A DNA stretch of 32,797 nt from RGIG8785 sp045655245 (GTDB lineage Bacteria > Bacillota > Clostridia > RGIG8785), in contig JAZOOX010000049.1 in the NCBI GenBank assembly GCA_045655245.1, positions 1-32,797 on the forward strand, given 5' to 3'. Both the position numbers and the translations under genes were made by a program. Each line of letters opens with the position of its first letter. The first letter of the stretch is position 1. Of the stretch, positions 1-8,419 are shown in pieces. Under the pieces are notes generated by a model. It made no database searches, was not told the DNA's origin, and saw only the letters and a list, made by a program, of their open reading frames with translations.

Positions 1-332
1 CTGACGGACGGAAGGTCAAGGGTACTTTGCACTGGGTCGAATGCGGCTCTGCCAAGTCGGTGGAAGTCCGCCTGTACGATCGTTTATTCTCGGTCACCAA
101 CCCGTCTGCCGAAACCGAGTCGGGGGACTTTAAAGAAAACTTAAACCCCGATTCCCTGCAGATTCTGCCCGACTGTAAGTTAGAGGGCGCACTGGCCAAC
201 GCCAAGGCGGGCGACACCTTCCAGTTCCTTCGCCACGGCTATTTCTGTGTTGACCCCGACAGTACCGCCGACAAGCTGATTTTCAACCGCACCGTATCCT
301 TAAAGGATTCCTGGGCGAAGCAGAACGGCTGA
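1..332 (+). CDS. glnS: Glutaminyl-tRNA synthetase, C-terminal part (5' end outside window)
   Basis: The open frame runs from the left edge (first full codon at 3) to a TGA at 330-332. The roughly 110 residues match the C-terminal anticodon-binding beta-barrel of GlnRS, with the family features KGTLHWV near the start, LYDRLF, an EFKENLNP-like stretch (here DFKENLNPDS), and FQFLRHGYFCVD followed by LIFNRTVSLKDSWAK at the end. The enzyme charges tRNA-Gln with glutamine. The catalytic Rossmann domain lies outside the window. A TTG at 27 is internal and is not a start. The stop overlaps the ATG of the next gene by one base, so the two are translationally coupled. Confidence 0.93.
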   Translation, partial: DGRKVKGTLHWVECGSAKSVEVRLYDRLFSVTNPSAETESGDFKENLNPDSLQILPDCKLEGALANAKAGDTFQFLRHGYFCVDPDSTADKLIFNRTVSLKDSWAKQNG

Positions 333-1288
333 TGAAGACCTTTACTGTCGGACGAAACGATGCGGACAAGCGTTTGGACCAGTTTATCCTGCGCGTGACA
401 CACAACCTCCCCAACGCATTGCTTTACAAGTGGTTTCGAAAGAAACGCTTTAAAGTCAACGGCAAACGGATTACCGACGCCGCCTATCGCCTGTCTTTGG
501 GGGATGTGGTAGAGCTTTATATCACCGACGAGTTTTTTGAAGGCGTGGTGGAGGAAGAAGCTTTCTCCAAGGTTTCGGGTGCTGTGAACGTGCTGTACGA
601 GGATGAACACATTCTCCTTGCAGATAAGCCTGTGGGGTTGCTTTCTCACAGTGACGACAAGGAATGGGTGCATACGCTGATTGCCCATATCCAGTCCTAT
701 CTTTACAAAAAAGGGGAGTGGGACCCGAAGAACGAAAACGGGTTTGCTCCCGCTCTTTGCAACCGCATCGACCGCAATACGGGCGGCATCGTCATTGCCG
801 CAAAAACGGCAGAGGCATTGCGTATCTTAAACGATAAAATCAAGGGTCACGAACTGAAGAAAAAATACCTTTGCGCCGTTTTGGGGAAGCCCGAGAAGGA
901 TTCGGACGAGGTGGTGCGCTACCTGTTAAAGGACGAAAAAAAGAACAAGGTCACCGTCTATAAAAAACCCCGCCCGGGCGCAAAGGAAGCGCTTACCCGC
1001 TATCGGGTATTGACCCATCAAAAGGGATTGTCTCTGGTGGAAGTAGAACTGCTGACGGGGCGCACCCATCAGATTCGTGCTACTTTTGCCGATTTGGGGC
1101 ATCCTTTGTTGGGAGATGGGAAGTATGGTGTCAACCAGGTCAATCTGAAATACGGAATGACCACCCAGGCGCTTTATTCCTATCAACTGACCTTTGCCTT
1201 TAAAACCGATGCAGGGGTGTTAAACCATCTGAACGGAAAAACCGTTACAGTAGAACGAGTGCCGTTTGCGGAAGAATATTTTAAATAA
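332..1288 (+). CDS. RluA-family RNA pseudouridine synthase
   Basis: A 318-residue protein with an N-terminal S4-like RNA-binding segment (about residues 10-70: DKRLDQFILR, then FRKKRFKVNGKRI) and a pseudouridine synthase domain from about 85 onward. The catalytic aspartate is Asp147 in NRIDRNTGG, the counterpart of the family HRLDxxTSG, with Asn in place of the usual His. A second family motif is LLTGRTHQIR, followed by GHPLLGDGKYG. The protein isomerises uridines in rRNA or tRNA, but which site it modifies cannot be read from sequence, so RluC versus RluD is left open. It starts one base inside the glnS stop. The gap after it has no T-rich terminator. Confidence 0.9.
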   Translation: MKTFTVGRNDADKRLDQFILRVTHNLPNALLYKWFRKKRFKVNGKRITDAAYRLSLGDVVELYITDEFFEGVVEEEAFSKVSGAVNVLYEDEHILLADKPVGLLSHSDDKEWVHTLIAHIQSYLYKKGEWDPKNENGFAPALCNRIDRNTGGIVIAAKTAEALRILNDKIKGHELKKKYLCAVLGKPEKDSDEVVRYLLKDEKKNKVTVYKKPRPGAKEALTRYRVLTHQKGLSLVEVELLTGRTHQIRATFADLGHPLLGDGKYGVNQVNLKYGMTTQALYSYQLTFAFKTDAGVLNHLNGKTVTVERVPFAEEYFK

Positions 1289-1291
1289 AAA

Positions 1292-1368
1292 AGTGCTTGC
1301 TCCGAGGGGTGTCACAGCCTCGAACCAAGCACTATCGGAGTGTTTCTCCGTTGCCGACCGCAGTCGGC
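1292..1368 (+). ncRNA. Candidate structured RNA: three consecutive hairpins upstream of the cysteine desulfurase
   Basis: The 162-bp gap after the pseudouridine synthase holds three clean stems in a row. Stem 1 pairs AGTGCTTG (1292-1299) with CAAGCACT (1326-1333) and contains a nested stem CGAGG (1303-1307) with CCTCG (1318-1322). Stem 2 pairs CGGAG (1336-1340) with CTCCG (1346-1350) across TGTTT. Stem 3 pairs GCCGAC (1353-1358) with GTCGGC (1363-1368) across CGCA. No T-tract follows any stem, so this is not a standard terminator. I recognise no riboswitch or T-box consensus. It could be a cis-leader of the desulfurase/thiI pair or a separate small RNA; strand and ends are uncertain. Confidence 0.4.
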
Positions 1369-1450
1369 ACTGAAAGGAATCTCACTCTCAACAGTAGTAT
1401 GACCTGAATGTAAAAGAATAATCCGGTAAATTTTTCATACGAGGCTTTTT

Positions 1451-2599
1451 ATGAACGAATACTATTTTGACAACAGCGCTACCACCCGTGCCTATGATTC
1501 AGTGGTGTCGGTGGTCTGCGGCGCGATGCTCAATGACTACGGCAACCCGTCCTCCTCTCACCGTAAGGGATTGGAGGCAGAAAAACTGGTCCGTGCCGCA
1601 CGGGAGGAAATTGCCCGTTTTGCGGGGGTCTTGCCCAAAGAATTGATTTTTACTTCGGGGGGGACCGAATCGAACAACACGGCGATTTTCGGGGTTTGCC
1701 ACCTGATGCGCCACCGCGGGAAAAAGGTGCTGACTTTAAAAACCGAACATCCGTCGGTACTGCGTTGTGTAGAGCAACTGGAAAAGGACGGCTACCAGGT
1801 GTGCTACATCCCCGTAGATGCATACGGCCGCCCCGATCTGGCGGTGTTAGAGACCATGCTGACGTCGGACACCGTTTTGATCTCCTGTGCTCACGTTAAC
1901 AGCGAACTGGGGACCGTCACGCCGGTTGCCGAGATCCGTAAACTCTTAAAGCGTCACAAGTGCCCTGCACTCTTCCACATCGACGGAGTTCAGTCTTTTG
2001 CCCGTGAAGGGTTTAAAGAGGCGGTTGCTGCAGGGGACCTGATCAGCTTTTCGGGCCACAAGATCCATGGACCAAAAGGAATCGGCGGCCTGATTGTCAA
2101 AAACGGTATCAAGCTCCCGCCCCGAAACTGGGGCGGCGGTCAGGAGCAGGGTCTTCGCTCGGGCACCGAAAACGTACCGGGGATTTTGGGCCTTGCCGAA
2201 GCCTGCCGTATCTGGCAGGAGGAAGGCGCCGAAAAAATGGCACATATCCGCGCTTTGCGGGATGCCTTGGAGACTGCTTTGAAAGAGCGGATTCCCGCTT
2301 TGCAGTGTAATTCCCCCGATGACGGCGCACCTTATATTCTAAACTGTTCTTTCCCCAACACCAAGTCAGAAGTCATCATCCGCTTGTTGGAGCAGGAGGG
2401 CATTTACGTCTCCCCGGGCTCGGCGTGCTCGTCCAAGAGCGGCGCCATCAGCCATGTGTTAATGGCTGTGGGAATGGAAAAGAAACGCGCGGACAGTGCC
2501 ATCCGGTTCAGTCTGTCCGACACCAACACTCCAGACGAAATCGCACCCGTTGCCGACGGGGTTTTAAAAGCGGTTTCGTTTATGACGAAAGGAAAGTAA
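1451..2599 (+). CDS. Cysteine desulfurase (NifS/IscS family) paired with ThiI
   Basis: A 382-residue PLP enzyme that removes sulfur from cysteine as an enzyme-bound persulfide. Visible landmarks are DNSATTRA at the N-terminus, TSGGTESNN (about 69-77), HVNSELGT (148-155), HIDGVQSFAR with the PLP-contacting Asp, the PLP-lysine at Lys204 in SGHKIHGPKG, and the persulfide cysteine Cys326 in PGSACSSKS. A GAGG precedes the ATG. The stop is one base before thiI, so the obvious partner is ThiI: this enzyme probably supplies sulfur for 4-thiouridine in tRNA, as NifZ does beside ThiI in Bacillus. A role in iron-sulfur assembly cannot be excluded, but no IscU/SufU gene is near. Confidence 0.92.
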   Translation: MNEYYFDNSATTRAYDSVVSVVCGAMLNDYGNPSSSHRKGLEAEKLVRAAREEIARFAGVLPKELIFTSGGTESNNTAIFGVCHLMRHRGKKVLTLKTEHPSVLRCVEQLEKDGYQVCYIPVDAYGRPDLAVLETMLTSDTVLISCAHVNSELGTVTPVAEIRKLLKRHKCPALFHIDGVQSFAREGFKEAVAAGDLISFSGHKIHGPKGIGGLIVKNGIKLPPRNWGGGQEQGLRSGTENVPGILGLAEACRIWQEEGAEKMAHIRALRDALETALKERIPALQCNSPDDGAPYILNCSFPNTKSEVIIRLLEQEGIYVSPGSACSSKSGAISHVLMAVGMEKKRADSAIRFSLSDTNTPDEIAPVADGVLKAVSFMTKGK

Positions 2600-2600
2600 T

Positions 2601-3770
2601 ATGGACGAACTTTTTTTGGTCAAGTACGGCGAAATCATTTTAAAAGGGTTAAACCGCCCTGTTTTTGAAAGCAAACTGGTTCAAAATATCCGCCAAAAGC
2701 TTAAAGGCTTGGGAACGTTTGACATCCATCGTTGTCAGGCCGCCATCTATATCGAGCCTATGGAGAAAGTAGATATGGATGCGGTAGAGGAGCGACTGAA
2801 AAAGACCTTTGGGATCGTTTCCATTTCCCGCGTGAAAAAAGCGGAAAAGACGATGGACGCCATTTTTGATGCCGCTGTGATTCAGATGGAAAAGGTCCTG
2901 CGGGAAGGACTTTCTTTTAAGGTGGAAACCAAACGTTCGGACAAACAGTTCCCCTATAAATCCCCTGAGATCAGCCGTGAAATCGGCGGGCGGATTGCCG
3001 ACCGTTTTCCCGAACTGATTGTTGATGTTCACAACCCCGATGTAGAACTGACCGTCGAGGTACGGGAGGAGTACGCATATATTTATACCGATAAAATTGC
3101 AGGGGCAGGCGGTATGCCCGTCGGTTGCAACGGAAAGGTATCCCTCTTGCTTTCGGGCGGGATTGACAGCCCCGTTTCGGGGTATATGATGGCAAAACGG
3201 GGACTTGCCCTGTCTGCCATTCATTTTTACAGTTACCCTTACACCAGCGAACGTGCCCGGGAAAAGGTACTGGATTTGGCGGGGATTTTGGCGGGGTATT
3301 GCGGTCATATCGACGTTTATATCGTGCCTTTTACCGAGATTCAGCTGCAGATCCGCGACCGCTGTCCCGAAGAGTACGGCACTTTGATTATGCGCCGCGT
3401 GATGATGAAAATCGCCGAAAAAGTGGCACGCAGCCACGGCGCAGATGCGCTTGTTACAGGCGAAAGTCTGGGCCAGGTTGCCAGCCAGACGCTGCTGGCG
3501 CTGGGCGTGACCAACGAAGCGGTGACTCTGCCCGTTTTCAGGCCTTTAATCGGCATGGACAAGGAAGAGATCATTACCATCTCTCGCAAAATCGGCACTT
3601 TCGAGACTTCGATTCTGCCTTACGAGGATTGTTGCACCGTCTTTACCCCCAAGCATCCTGCTACCAAACCCAAGCTGGACAAGGTACTTTTGTCCGAGGC
3701 GAAGTTGGATTTGGACCGTTTGATTGACGAGGCGATTGCAGGAGTAGAAAGGGTAGGCGTAAACGGATGA
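2601..3770 (+). CDS. thiI: tRNA 4-thiouridine synthase ThiI, without rhodanese domain
   Basis: A 389-residue protein. It has an N-terminal ferredoxin-like region and a THUMP domain (to about 165), then an AANH/PP-loop adenylating domain with the ATP-binding loop SGGIDSPV at about 185-192. Further family signatures are ALVTGESLGQVASQT and the terminal segment YEDCCTVFTPKHPATKP. ThiI adenylates U8 of tRNA and exchanges it for sulfur. The E. coli form carries an extra rhodanese domain; this one stops before it, as in most Firmicutes, so the persulfide is expected to come directly from the adjoining desulfurase. The last four bases overlap the cinA start (ATGA). Confidence 0.95.
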   Translation: MDELFLVKYGEIILKGLNRPVFESKLVQNIRQKLKGLGTFDIHRCQAAIYIEPMEKVDMDAVEERLKKTFGIVSISRVKKAEKTMDAIFDAAVIQMEKVLREGLSFKVETKRSDKQFPYKSPEISREIGGRIADRFPELIVDVHNPDVELTVEVREEYAYIYTDKIAGAGGMPVGCNGKVSLLLSGGIDSPVSGYMMAKRGLALSAIHFYSYPYTSERAREKVLDLAGILAGYCGHIDVYIVPFTEIQLQIRDRCPEEYGTLIMRRVMMKIAEKVARSHGADALVTGESLGQVASQTLLALGVTNEAVTLPVFRPLIGMDKEEIITISRKIGTFETSILPYEDCCTVFTPKHPATKPKLDKVLLSEAKLDLDRLIDEAIAGVERVGVNG

Positions 3771-4996
3771 ATGCTGAAATCATCGCGGTAGGAACCGAAC
3801 TTTTACTGGGTGATATTTTAAATACAAACGCGCAATATCTGTCCCGACAACTGGCGGCGTATGGTGTAGATGTCTATGCCGAGAGCGTGGTGGGCGACCA
3901 TCCCGCGCGGCTGACCGAAGCCATTCAACTGGCACTGTCCCGTGCGGATATTGTGATTTTAACAGGGGGTCTTGGCCCCACCGCAGACGACCTGACCCGC
4001 GAGACTACCGCCGCATTGTTGGGGCGGGAGCTGGTCTTTCACCAAGAGATATGGGAGAAGATTGCCGCTTATTTTCAATTAAAGAACCGTGTCCCCGTGG
4101 AGAGTAACCGCCGTCAGGCGATGGTCCCTGAAGGTGCGGCGATTTTAGAAAACACTTGTGGCACTGCTCCCGGGTTGCATTTGGAGTCGGAGGGAAAGCA
4201 TATTTTCCTGCTCCCCGGTCCGCCTCGGGAAATGGAGACCATGTTCGAACACGCGGTCGCCCCGATTCTGGAAAAGCAGACGGGCTGTGTGCTCCGCTCC
4301 AGAATTCTGCGGATTTTCGGAATGGGAGAGTCGGATGCGGCAGAACGGGCAGGGGAGTTGATGGACAGTGCAAACCCTACTGTAGCTCCCTATGCCAAGG
4401 ACAATGAAATGATTTTCCGCATCACTGCAAAGGCGAATAACGCCGCTGCGGCAGAAGCGCTTATGGACCCCGTGGAAGCTGAACTGCGCCGCCGCTTGGG
4501 GGATGTGGTCTACGGTACGGGGGAAACCGATCTGCAAACGGTTGCGGTTAAAAAACTGTTGGAACAAGGTCTGACTGTAGCAACGGCTGAATCCTGCACC
4601 GCGGGAGGACTTGCTTCCGCCATTACCGATGTTTCGGGAGCATCCCAAATCTTCCGCACGGGGATTGTGGCTTATCACAACGAAACCAAGGAAAAATTGT
4701 TGGGCGTTCCCCACGAAATCCTGGAAAAGCACGGTGCTGTCAGCGCTGATGTGGCTTGTGCCATGGCAGAGGGGATTGCCCGTGTCGCCGATGCGGATAT
4801 CGGCGTGGGCATTACGGGGATTGCAGGACCTGACGGTGGCACCGAAACCAAGCCTGTGGGGTTGGTTTATATCGGAATTTGGTATAAAAACCAAGTAAAG
4901 GCAACGGCGTTTCGTTTTGGCGGAACCCGTGACCAAAACCGCAAATCCGCCATCCGTAATGCATTGAACTTAATCCTCAAAACGGTTGACGAATAA
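3767..4996 (+). CDS. cinA: CinA: competence/damage-inducible protein, nicotinamide-nucleotide amidase domain
   Basis: A two-domain protein of 409 residues. Residues 1-170 form a MoCF/molybdopterin-binding-like domain (GTELLLGDILNTNAQYLS, then TGGLGPTADD at 66-75, LLPGPPREM near 148). Residues about 250-405 are the CinA C-terminal amidase domain, with the TAESCTAGGLAS motif around Ser276 and the ITGIAGPDGG motif further on. The family hydrolyses NMN and ADP-ribose-type pyridine nucleotides. The start overlaps the thiI stop by four bases. The gene stands directly ahead of recA, the arrangement seen in many Firmicutes and in pneumococcus. Confidence 0.93.
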   Translation: MNAEIIAVGTELLLGDILNTNAQYLSRQLAAYGVDVYAESVVGDHPARLTEAIQLALSRADIVILTGGLGPTADDLTRETTAALLGRELVFHQEIWEKIAAYFQLKNRVPVESNRRQAMVPEGAAILENTCGTAPGLHLESEGKHIFLLPGPPREMETMFEHAVAPILEKQTGCVLRSRILRIFGMGESDAAERAGELMDSANPTVAPYAKDNEMIFRITAKANNAAAAEALMDPVEAELRRRLGDVVYGTGETDLQTVAVKKLLEQGLTVATAESCTAGGLASAITDVSGASQIFRTGIVAYHNETKEKLLGVPHEILEKHGAVSADVACAMAEGIARVADADIGVGITGIAGPDGGTETKPVGLVYIGIWYKNQVKATAFRFGGTRDQNRKSAIRNALNLILKTVDE

Positions 4997-5015
4997 CTGT
5001 TTTAAATGATATAAT
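4986..5015 (+). promoter_or_regulatory. Sigma-A promoter of recA
   Basis: TTGACG (4986-4991) and TATAAT (5010-5015) are separated by 18 bp. The -35 box lies inside the last codons of cinA, so recA has its own promoter besides any read-through. No GAAC-N4-GTTC LexA-type operator is visible between the promoter and the ATG at 5045. Confidence 0.72.
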
Positions 5016-5044
5016 TAACATAAGAGAATAAGGGGGTATTTACT

Positions 5045-6058
5045 ATGGCAGAAATGATGGACGAAAAAGCAAAAGCGTTAAATATTGCGCTTGCCAATTT
5101 AAAAAAGCATTACGGCGAAGGCGCCATTATGCGCCTGGGCGAAACTGCAACCATGGATATTGACGTCATTCCCACCGGCGCCTTGACACTGGACTTGGCA
5201 TTGGGAATCGGTGGTCTGCCCCGGGGTCGTATTATCGAAATCTACGGACCGGAGTCTTCGGGTAAGACTACGGTCGCTTTACACGCTATCGCCGAAGCCC
5301 AAAAGCTGGGCGGCGAGGCAGTTTTTATCGACGTCGAACACGCGCTGTCCCCCACCTATGCCGCGGCTTTGGGTGTCAACACCGACAGTTTGCTGGTCTC
5401 TCAGCCCGACACGGGCGAACAGGCATTGGAGATTGCTGATGCACTGGTCCGCAGTAATGCCGTGGACATCGTGGTTATCGACTCGGTTGCCGCACTGGTC
5501 CCCCAAGCCGAACTGGACGGTGAAATGGGCAACAGCCAAATCGGTCAGCAAGCCCGTCTGATGTCCCATGCTCTGCGGAAACTGGCAGGTGTGGTCAACA
5601 AGACCAAAACGGTCGTTATCTTTATTAACCAGTTGCGTGAAAAAGTGGGTATCGTCTATGGTAACCCCGAAGTCACCCCCGGCGGTCGTGCGCTGAAGTA
5701 CTACTCCAGTGTCCGTATCGACGTTCGCCGCATCGAAGCCATCAAAGCGGGCACCGACATTTCGGGTAACCGCACCCGCGCCAAAATTACCAAGAACAAG
5801 GTGGCCCCGCCTTTTAAAGAAGCCGAGTTTGATATCATCTTTGGCGAGGGTATCTCCAATAACGGTTGTATCCTGGACCTGGCGGTAGATGCAGGAATTA
5901 TTAAAAAAGGCGGCGCTTGGTACTCGTATGAGGAAGAGCGTTTGGGTCAGGGCCGTGAAAACGTCCGCAAGTACCTGCAGGAAAACCCCGAGTTTATGGC
6001 TATGATCGAAGAGAAAGTTCGTGCTTACTATGCGGAAACAACCGACGGTGACAAATGA
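5045..6058 (+). CDS. recA: Recombinase RecA
   Basis: A 337-residue ATP-dependent strand-exchange protein for homologous recombination and co-protease activity on LexA. The Walker A loop GPESSGKTT lies at 68-76. The catalytic region VFIDVEHALSP, the Walker B strand IVVIDSVAALVPQ, loop L1/L2 residues through NSQIGQQARLMSHALRKL and FINQLREKVGIVYGNPEVTPGGRAL are all present. The short acidic/basic tail is slightly reduced compared with E. coli. The ATG is preceded by AGGGGG at good spacing. recX begins inside its 3' end, so RecA and its modulator are co-expressed. Confidence 0.98.
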   Translation: MAEMMDEKAKALNIALANLKKHYGEGAIMRLGETATMDIDVIPTGALTLDLALGIGGLPRGRIIEIYGPESSGKTTVALHAIAEAQKLGGEAVFIDVEHALSPTYAAALGVNTDSLLVSQPDTGEQALEIADALVRSNAVDIVVIDSVAALVPQAELDGEMGNSQIGQQARLMSHALRKLAGVVNKTKTVVIFINQLREKVGIVYGNPEVTPGGRALKYYSSVRIDVRRIEAIKAGTDISGNRTRAKITKNKVAPPFKEAEFDIIFGEGISNNGCILDLAVDAGIIKKGGAWYSYEEERLGQGRENVRKYLQENPEFMAMIEEKVRAYYAETTDGDK

Positions 6059-6497
6059 TTTAGACAGCGCCAAGCGTGCGGCAATGGACCGTATTCAGCG
6101 GCGCCGCTACACCGTGTATGAGCTGATTCAAAAACTCGTTTTACGGGGATTTGACGAGGAAATCGCACGGGAAGCCTGCCTTTACTACGAGGAACTGGGG
6201 TATTTGGATGATGCAAGTTATACGGTCGCGTTTATCAAAGACGCCATCCGTTTAAAGGGCTACGGCTACCGCCGCATTGCCGAGGACTTGCGCCGTCGCG
6301 GCGTCCGTCAGGAACTGATTGACGAGGCGTATCCGCCTTTAGACCCCGACCCGGTTGGACGGCTGCTGCCCCAACTGGAAAAATGGGCAAGACCCTCTAC
6401 CCCTTATGAAGAACAAAAACTGTACGCACACTTTTTGCGCCGCGGATTTTCTCGTTCCGAGATTGCCGAGGCGCAACGCCGTATGGAGGAACGATAA
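6030..6497 (+). CDS. recX: Regulatory protein RecX
   Basis: About 155 residues of arginine-rich helical repeats typical of RecX (KRAAMDRIQRRRYTVYELIQKLVLRGFDEEIAREA, broken here by YYEELGYLDDASYTVAFIKDAIRLKGYGYRRIAEDLRRRGV; both are the usual three-helix modules). RecX binds and limits RecA filaments. I chose the ATG at 6030, 29 bp inside recA and preceded by a GAGAAAG stretch. A GTG at 6021 and an ATG at 6084 are alternatives. The gene stops just before the rimO start, and its last codons supply the rimO Shine-Dalgarno. Confidence 0.87.
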   Translation: MRKQPTVTNDLDSAKRAAMDRIQRRRYTVYELIQKLVLRGFDEEIAREACLYYEELGYLDDASYTVAFIKDAIRLKGYGYRRIAEDLRRRGVRQELIDEAYPPLDPDPVGRLLPQLEKWARPSTPYEEQKLYAHFLRRGFSRSEIAEAQRRMEER

Positions 6498-6498
6498 T

Positions 6499-7827
6499 AT
6501 GCAAGGTTGCAAAATCGGGTTTGTATCTCTGGGTTGTTCGAAAAACCTGGTGGATACCGAGATGATGCTGGGCCTTTTGACCGAGGCAGGTCACGAGGTC
6601 GAGATTTTTGAAAACGAGGCCGACATCATCATCGTCAATACCTGCACCTTTATTGAAAAAGCACAAAACGAAGCCATTGAAACGATTATCGAAATGGCAC
6701 AGAATAAATCGGGAAAATGCAAAGGGCTGATCGTGGCAGGTTGTCTAGCGCAACGCTACGGAGAGCAGGTGTTAGAGCAACTGCCCGAGGTGGATGCCGT
6801 TATCGGTACGCACAGTTACCATCGCATCGCGGATGTGGTGGAGCGGGTACTTGCCGGGGAGCGGTTTGTCTTATGTGACGACTTGGAAAAGCCTGTCCCC
6901 ACCAACCTGCCCCGTGTACAGACCACCCCCAAGCATTATGCCTATTTGAAAATAGCAGACGGCTGTAACCACCATTGCACCTATTGTGTGATTCCTTCGG
7001 TGCGGGGTCCCGTTCAAAGCCGCCCCGTTGCCGAACTGGTTGCCGAAGCGGAAAAACTTTACCGCGACGGCGTGAAAGAGCTGATCGTGGTCGCCCAGGA
7101 CCCCACCCAGTACGGTGTGGACTTAGGGGAAAAGGGACTGCTTTGCAAACTGCTTGAAGAACTTTGCAAGGTAGGCTTTCCCTGGATCCGTCTCCACTAT
7201 CTGTACCCCGAATGTGTGGACGACGCCCTGCTGGAAGTACTGCAGAAGCACCCTCAAATCTTACCTTATTTCGACATCCCTATCCAACACGCCAACGACC
7301 GTATCCTGGGTCGTATGGGACGCAAAACCAAGAAAGCCGACCTGACTGCCCTGGTGGAAAAAATCCGCACGGCGCTTCCCGATGTGGTGCTTCGCACCTC
7401 GTTGATTGTGGGATTCCCCGGGGAGACCGATGCCGAGTTTGAGGAACTTTGCGAGTATGTCAAAGAGACCCGCTTCAACCATGTGGGCGTATTTACCTAC
7501 TCCCGGGAAGAGGATACCCCTGCCGCAACCTTCCCCGACCAGATCGACGAATCGGTGAAGGAACGCCGGCAGGAATTGTTAATGGATCTGCAGGCGGGGA
7601 TTTCTGCCGCCTGTCTCGAAAAACGGCTGGGTCAGGTCATGACCGTTTTGGTCGAGGACTATGACTACGACAACAAACTCTACTTCGGCCGCAGTTATGC
7701 CGATTCCCCCGATATCGACGGAATGGTTTATTTCTCGTCCGAAACGACCTACCATGCCGGGGACTTTGTTGAGGTTCAGATTACCGATTGTCTGGAATAT
7801 GATTTATTAGGGGAGGCCATTAAATGA
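6499..7827 (+). CDS. rimO: Ribosomal protein S12 methylthiotransferase RimO
   Basis: The start is the ATG at 6499, after GGAGGA in the recX tail, giving 442 residues. A longer in-frame extension to 6355 overlaps recX and is rejected. The N-terminal UPF0004 domain has the cysteines of the auxiliary cluster (SLGCSKN, NTCTFIE, VAGCLAQRYG). The radical-SAM domain has the CxxxCxxC site in DGCNHHCTYC, followed by IPSVRGP. A C-terminal TRAM-like domain begins around 375. The sequence matches RimO (S12 Asp methylthiolation) better than MiaB because of the GCSKNLVDTE start. The last four bases overlap pgsA. Confidence 0.94.
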   Translation: MQGCKIGFVSLGCSKNLVDTEMMLGLLTEAGHEVEIFENEADIIIVNTCTFIEKAQNEAIETIIEMAQNKSGKCKGLIVAGCLAQRYGEQVLEQLPEVDAVIGTHSYHRIADVVERVLAGERFVLCDDLEKPVPTNLPRVQTTPKHYAYLKIADGCNHHCTYCVIPSVRGPVQSRPVAELVAEAEKLYRDGVKELIVVAQDPTQYGVDLGEKGLLCKLLEELCKVGFPWIRLHYLYPECVDDALLEVLQKHPQILPYFDIPIQHANDRILGRMGRKTKKADLTALVEKIRTALPDVVLRTSLIVGFPGETDAEFEELCEYVKETRFNHVGVFTYSREEDTPAATFPDQIDESVKERRQELLMDLQAGISAACLEKRLGQVMTVLVEDYDYDNKLYFGRSYADSPDIDGMVYFSSETTYHAGDFVEVQITDCLEYDLLGEAIK

Positions 7828-8357
7828 ATACTGCCAATAAAATCACCTTAATCCGTATCGCCATGGTACCGCTGTTTATCGTGCTGTATAAAATCCCCAG
7901 CGAACTCTGCCACTGGCTTGCCGCCGCAACCTTTGTGATTGCCGCCATCACTGACGGCGTAGACGGCTATGTTGCCCGTCACTACAACCAGGTCACCAAT
8001 TTCGGCAAATTCATCGACCCGCTGGCTGACAAACTGTTGGTCACCGCCGCTTTGATTTGCTTTGTAGCAGACGGTTCGGTTCCTGATTGGGTCACCGTTA
8101 TCATTTTAGCCCGGGAGTTTATGGTTACCAGTCTCCGCACGGTTGCCGTTACTCAGAACGTGGTCATTGCCGCAAGTATCTGGGGCAAACTTAAAACGGT
8201 GGTACAGATTGTACTGGTGGTGGCGATTTTAGTTCTGCCCCAAATCCCCGTTTTTGATATTTTAAAGACTGTTTTGATTTACGCCGCAATGGTCATCACC
8301 GTCCTGTCCGGCGCAGATTATATGTGGAAGAATCGTGCTTGTATCAAAGCCGAGTAA
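7824..8357 (+). CDS. pgsA: CDP-diacylglycerol--glycerol-3-phosphate 3-phosphatidyltransferase
   Basis: A 177-residue integral membrane protein with the CDP-alcohol phosphotransferase signature in full: Asp44, Asp47-Gly48, Ala51-Arg52, Gly61, Asp65 and Asp69 (DGVDGYVAR then GKFIDPLAD). It makes phosphatidylglycerol phosphate from CDP-DAG, the first committed step to phosphatidylglycerol and cardiolipin. Several hydrophobic helices are visible (about 8-24, 30-45, 75-95, 120-140, 145-165). It overlaps rimO by ATGA. plsX follows after 62 bp, so two phospholipid genes sit together. Confidence 0.93.
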   Translation: MNTANKITLIRIAMVPLFIVLYKIPSELCHWLAAATFVIAAITDGVDGYVARHYNQVTNFGKFIDPLADKLLVTAALICFVADGSVPDWVTVIILAREFMVTSLRTVAVTQNVVIAASIWGKLKTVVQIVLVVAILVLPQIPVFDILKTVLIYAAMVITVLSGADYMWKNRACIKAE

Positions 8358-8419
8358 CCTGCAAAAGAGACGATCCGGAAAGACGGAAATCTAAGTGAAT
8401 AGGGCAAGGAGTTTTTTGT

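Noticed and set aside
1292..1333. First hairpin as terminator of the pseudouridine synthase gene
   Set aside because: The stem is followed by ATCGGAG and not by a T-run.
1292..1440. T-box or known riboswitch before the cysteine desulfurase
   Set aside because: The T-box core and the conserved cores of SAM, TPP, lysine, cobalamin and cyclic-di-GMP riboswitches were not found by reading.
6355..6498. Longer rimO open frame beginning inside recX
   Set aside because: The 48 extra residues overlap recX and do not resemble RimO; the ATG at 6499 has GGAGGA and the family N-terminus.
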